This document shows positions 60,246 through 64,000 of a stretch of DNA of 64,000 bases, one piece after another. Numbering within the stretch: position 1 is the first letter of the stretch; every line of letters begins with the position of its first letter. A model generated the notes under the pieces. The model had not been told where the DNA came from and searched no databases. It was given only the letters and a program-made list of their open reading frames with translations. The position numbers and the translations under genes are program-made. Source of the stretch: Bradyrhizobium glycinis. Its GTDB lineage: Bacteria; Pseudomonadota; Alphaproteobacteria; Rhizobiales; Xanthobacteraceae. Location of the stretch: positions 124,001 through 188,000 of the forward strand of contig NZ_JACCHQ010000003.1 of the NCBI RefSeq assembly GCF_016031655.1, written 5' to 3'.

Positions 60246-60380
60246 GAGAGTTCCGTGGTCTTCCGGCCCTGCCCCCTTCGCGGGACCACCGGTCTAAGTC
60301 GCCTTAGCAGAAGCGCTTTTACGGCTGAAGGAAAGATGAACAAAGGTTGATCCCGCATCGCAACAAGCGAAGAAAGCAGC

Positions 60381-60412
60381 AAAAAGGCCGGCAAAAGCCG
60401 GCCTTTTCGTTG
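60381..60412 (-). terminator. Intrinsic terminator after rpoC
   Basis: The perfect 11-bp arms AAAAGGCCGGC (60382-60392) and GCCGGCCTTTT (60397-60407) with an AAAA loop lie about 30 bases beyond the rpoC stop codon. The minus strand continues TTTTTGCTG. This separates the rpoBC operon from the flavoprotein gene, which therefore needs its own promoter. Confidence 0.92.
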
Positions 60413-60438
60413 TCCTCGGTATTCCTACGGATGAACGA

Positions 60439-64000
<3,562 letters not shown>

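Noticed and set aside
58146..60350. Plus-strand open frame of 734 codons opposite the FAD-methyltransferase gene
   Set aside because: Its amino acid composition (mostly Arg, Ala, Asp, Val, His) is that of an antisense shadow. The minus-strand product has clear domains.

Overview
The window looks like part of the chromosome of an alphaproteobacterium, most likely Bradyrhizobium or a close relative. This is inferred from the high GC content, the alphaproteobacterial str-S10-spc-alpha gene order, the families present (an ATP12-type chaperone, GCG_CRPN small proteins, a fused indolepyruvate oxidoreductase, a split FlhB-like protein) and many dispersed palindromic repeats of the kind common in Bradyrhizobium. 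No database search was possible. No tRNA, rRNA, CRISPR array, transposase or phage gene was seen.

The first ~35.6 kb is accessory and housekeeping metabolism in small operons. 1-2057 (minus) holds thiolase, DUF35 Zn-ribbon/OB and MaoC hydratase genes, an acyl-CoA pathway set. Next come a 1163-residue indolepyruvate ferredoxin oxidoreductase, a tri-heme cytochrome c, a TRIC-type channel, a PEP-mutase-like lyase with two small ferredoxin-like-fold proteins and an ArsR regulator, a secreted alpha/beta hydrolase, a GST, a low-GC pocket of two or three small genes (15.5-16.6 kb), an acyl-CoA carboxylase beta subunit, a LysR regulator, a class D beta-lactamase, a FliK/FlhB-C-terminal pair, an ATP12 chaperone, an RluA-type pseudouridine synthase, RarA, a Deg protease, an OprP-type porin, a divergent HxlR/quinone oxidoreductase pair, an amidase with a tripartite tricarboxylate transporter receptor, and an SDR/DUF1330 pair.

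From 35.8 to 55.15 kb the minus strand carries one continuous translation-machinery block. In transcription order it is rpsL-rpsG-fusA-tuf-rpsJ-rplC-rplD-rplW-rplB-rpsS-rplV-rpsC-rplP-rpmC-rpsQ-rplN-rplX-rplE-rpsN-rpsH-rplF-rplR-rpsE-rpmD-rplO-secY-adk-rpsM-rpsK-rpoA-rplQ, closed by a strong intrinsic terminator at about 35.8 kb. Adenylate kinase carries an ~84-residue lysine-rich tail, and a short frame between secY and adk resembles the SecY C-terminus.

Between the str operon and rpoC (55.15-60.4 kb) lie an ABC exporter with acidic extensions at both ends and a flavoprotein-methyltransferase fusion. The window ends inside rpoC, which has a clear terminator.

The most interesting items are the FAD oxidoreductase/SAM methyltransferase fusion next to the acidic-tailed exporter, the histone-H1-like adenylate kinase tail, the SecY-like remnant, the small-gene pocket with an immunity-like zinc-ribbon protein, a hairpin that buries the ribosome binding site of an SDR gene, and tandem hairpins in the rpsL leader. 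None of these amounts to proof of a new system.
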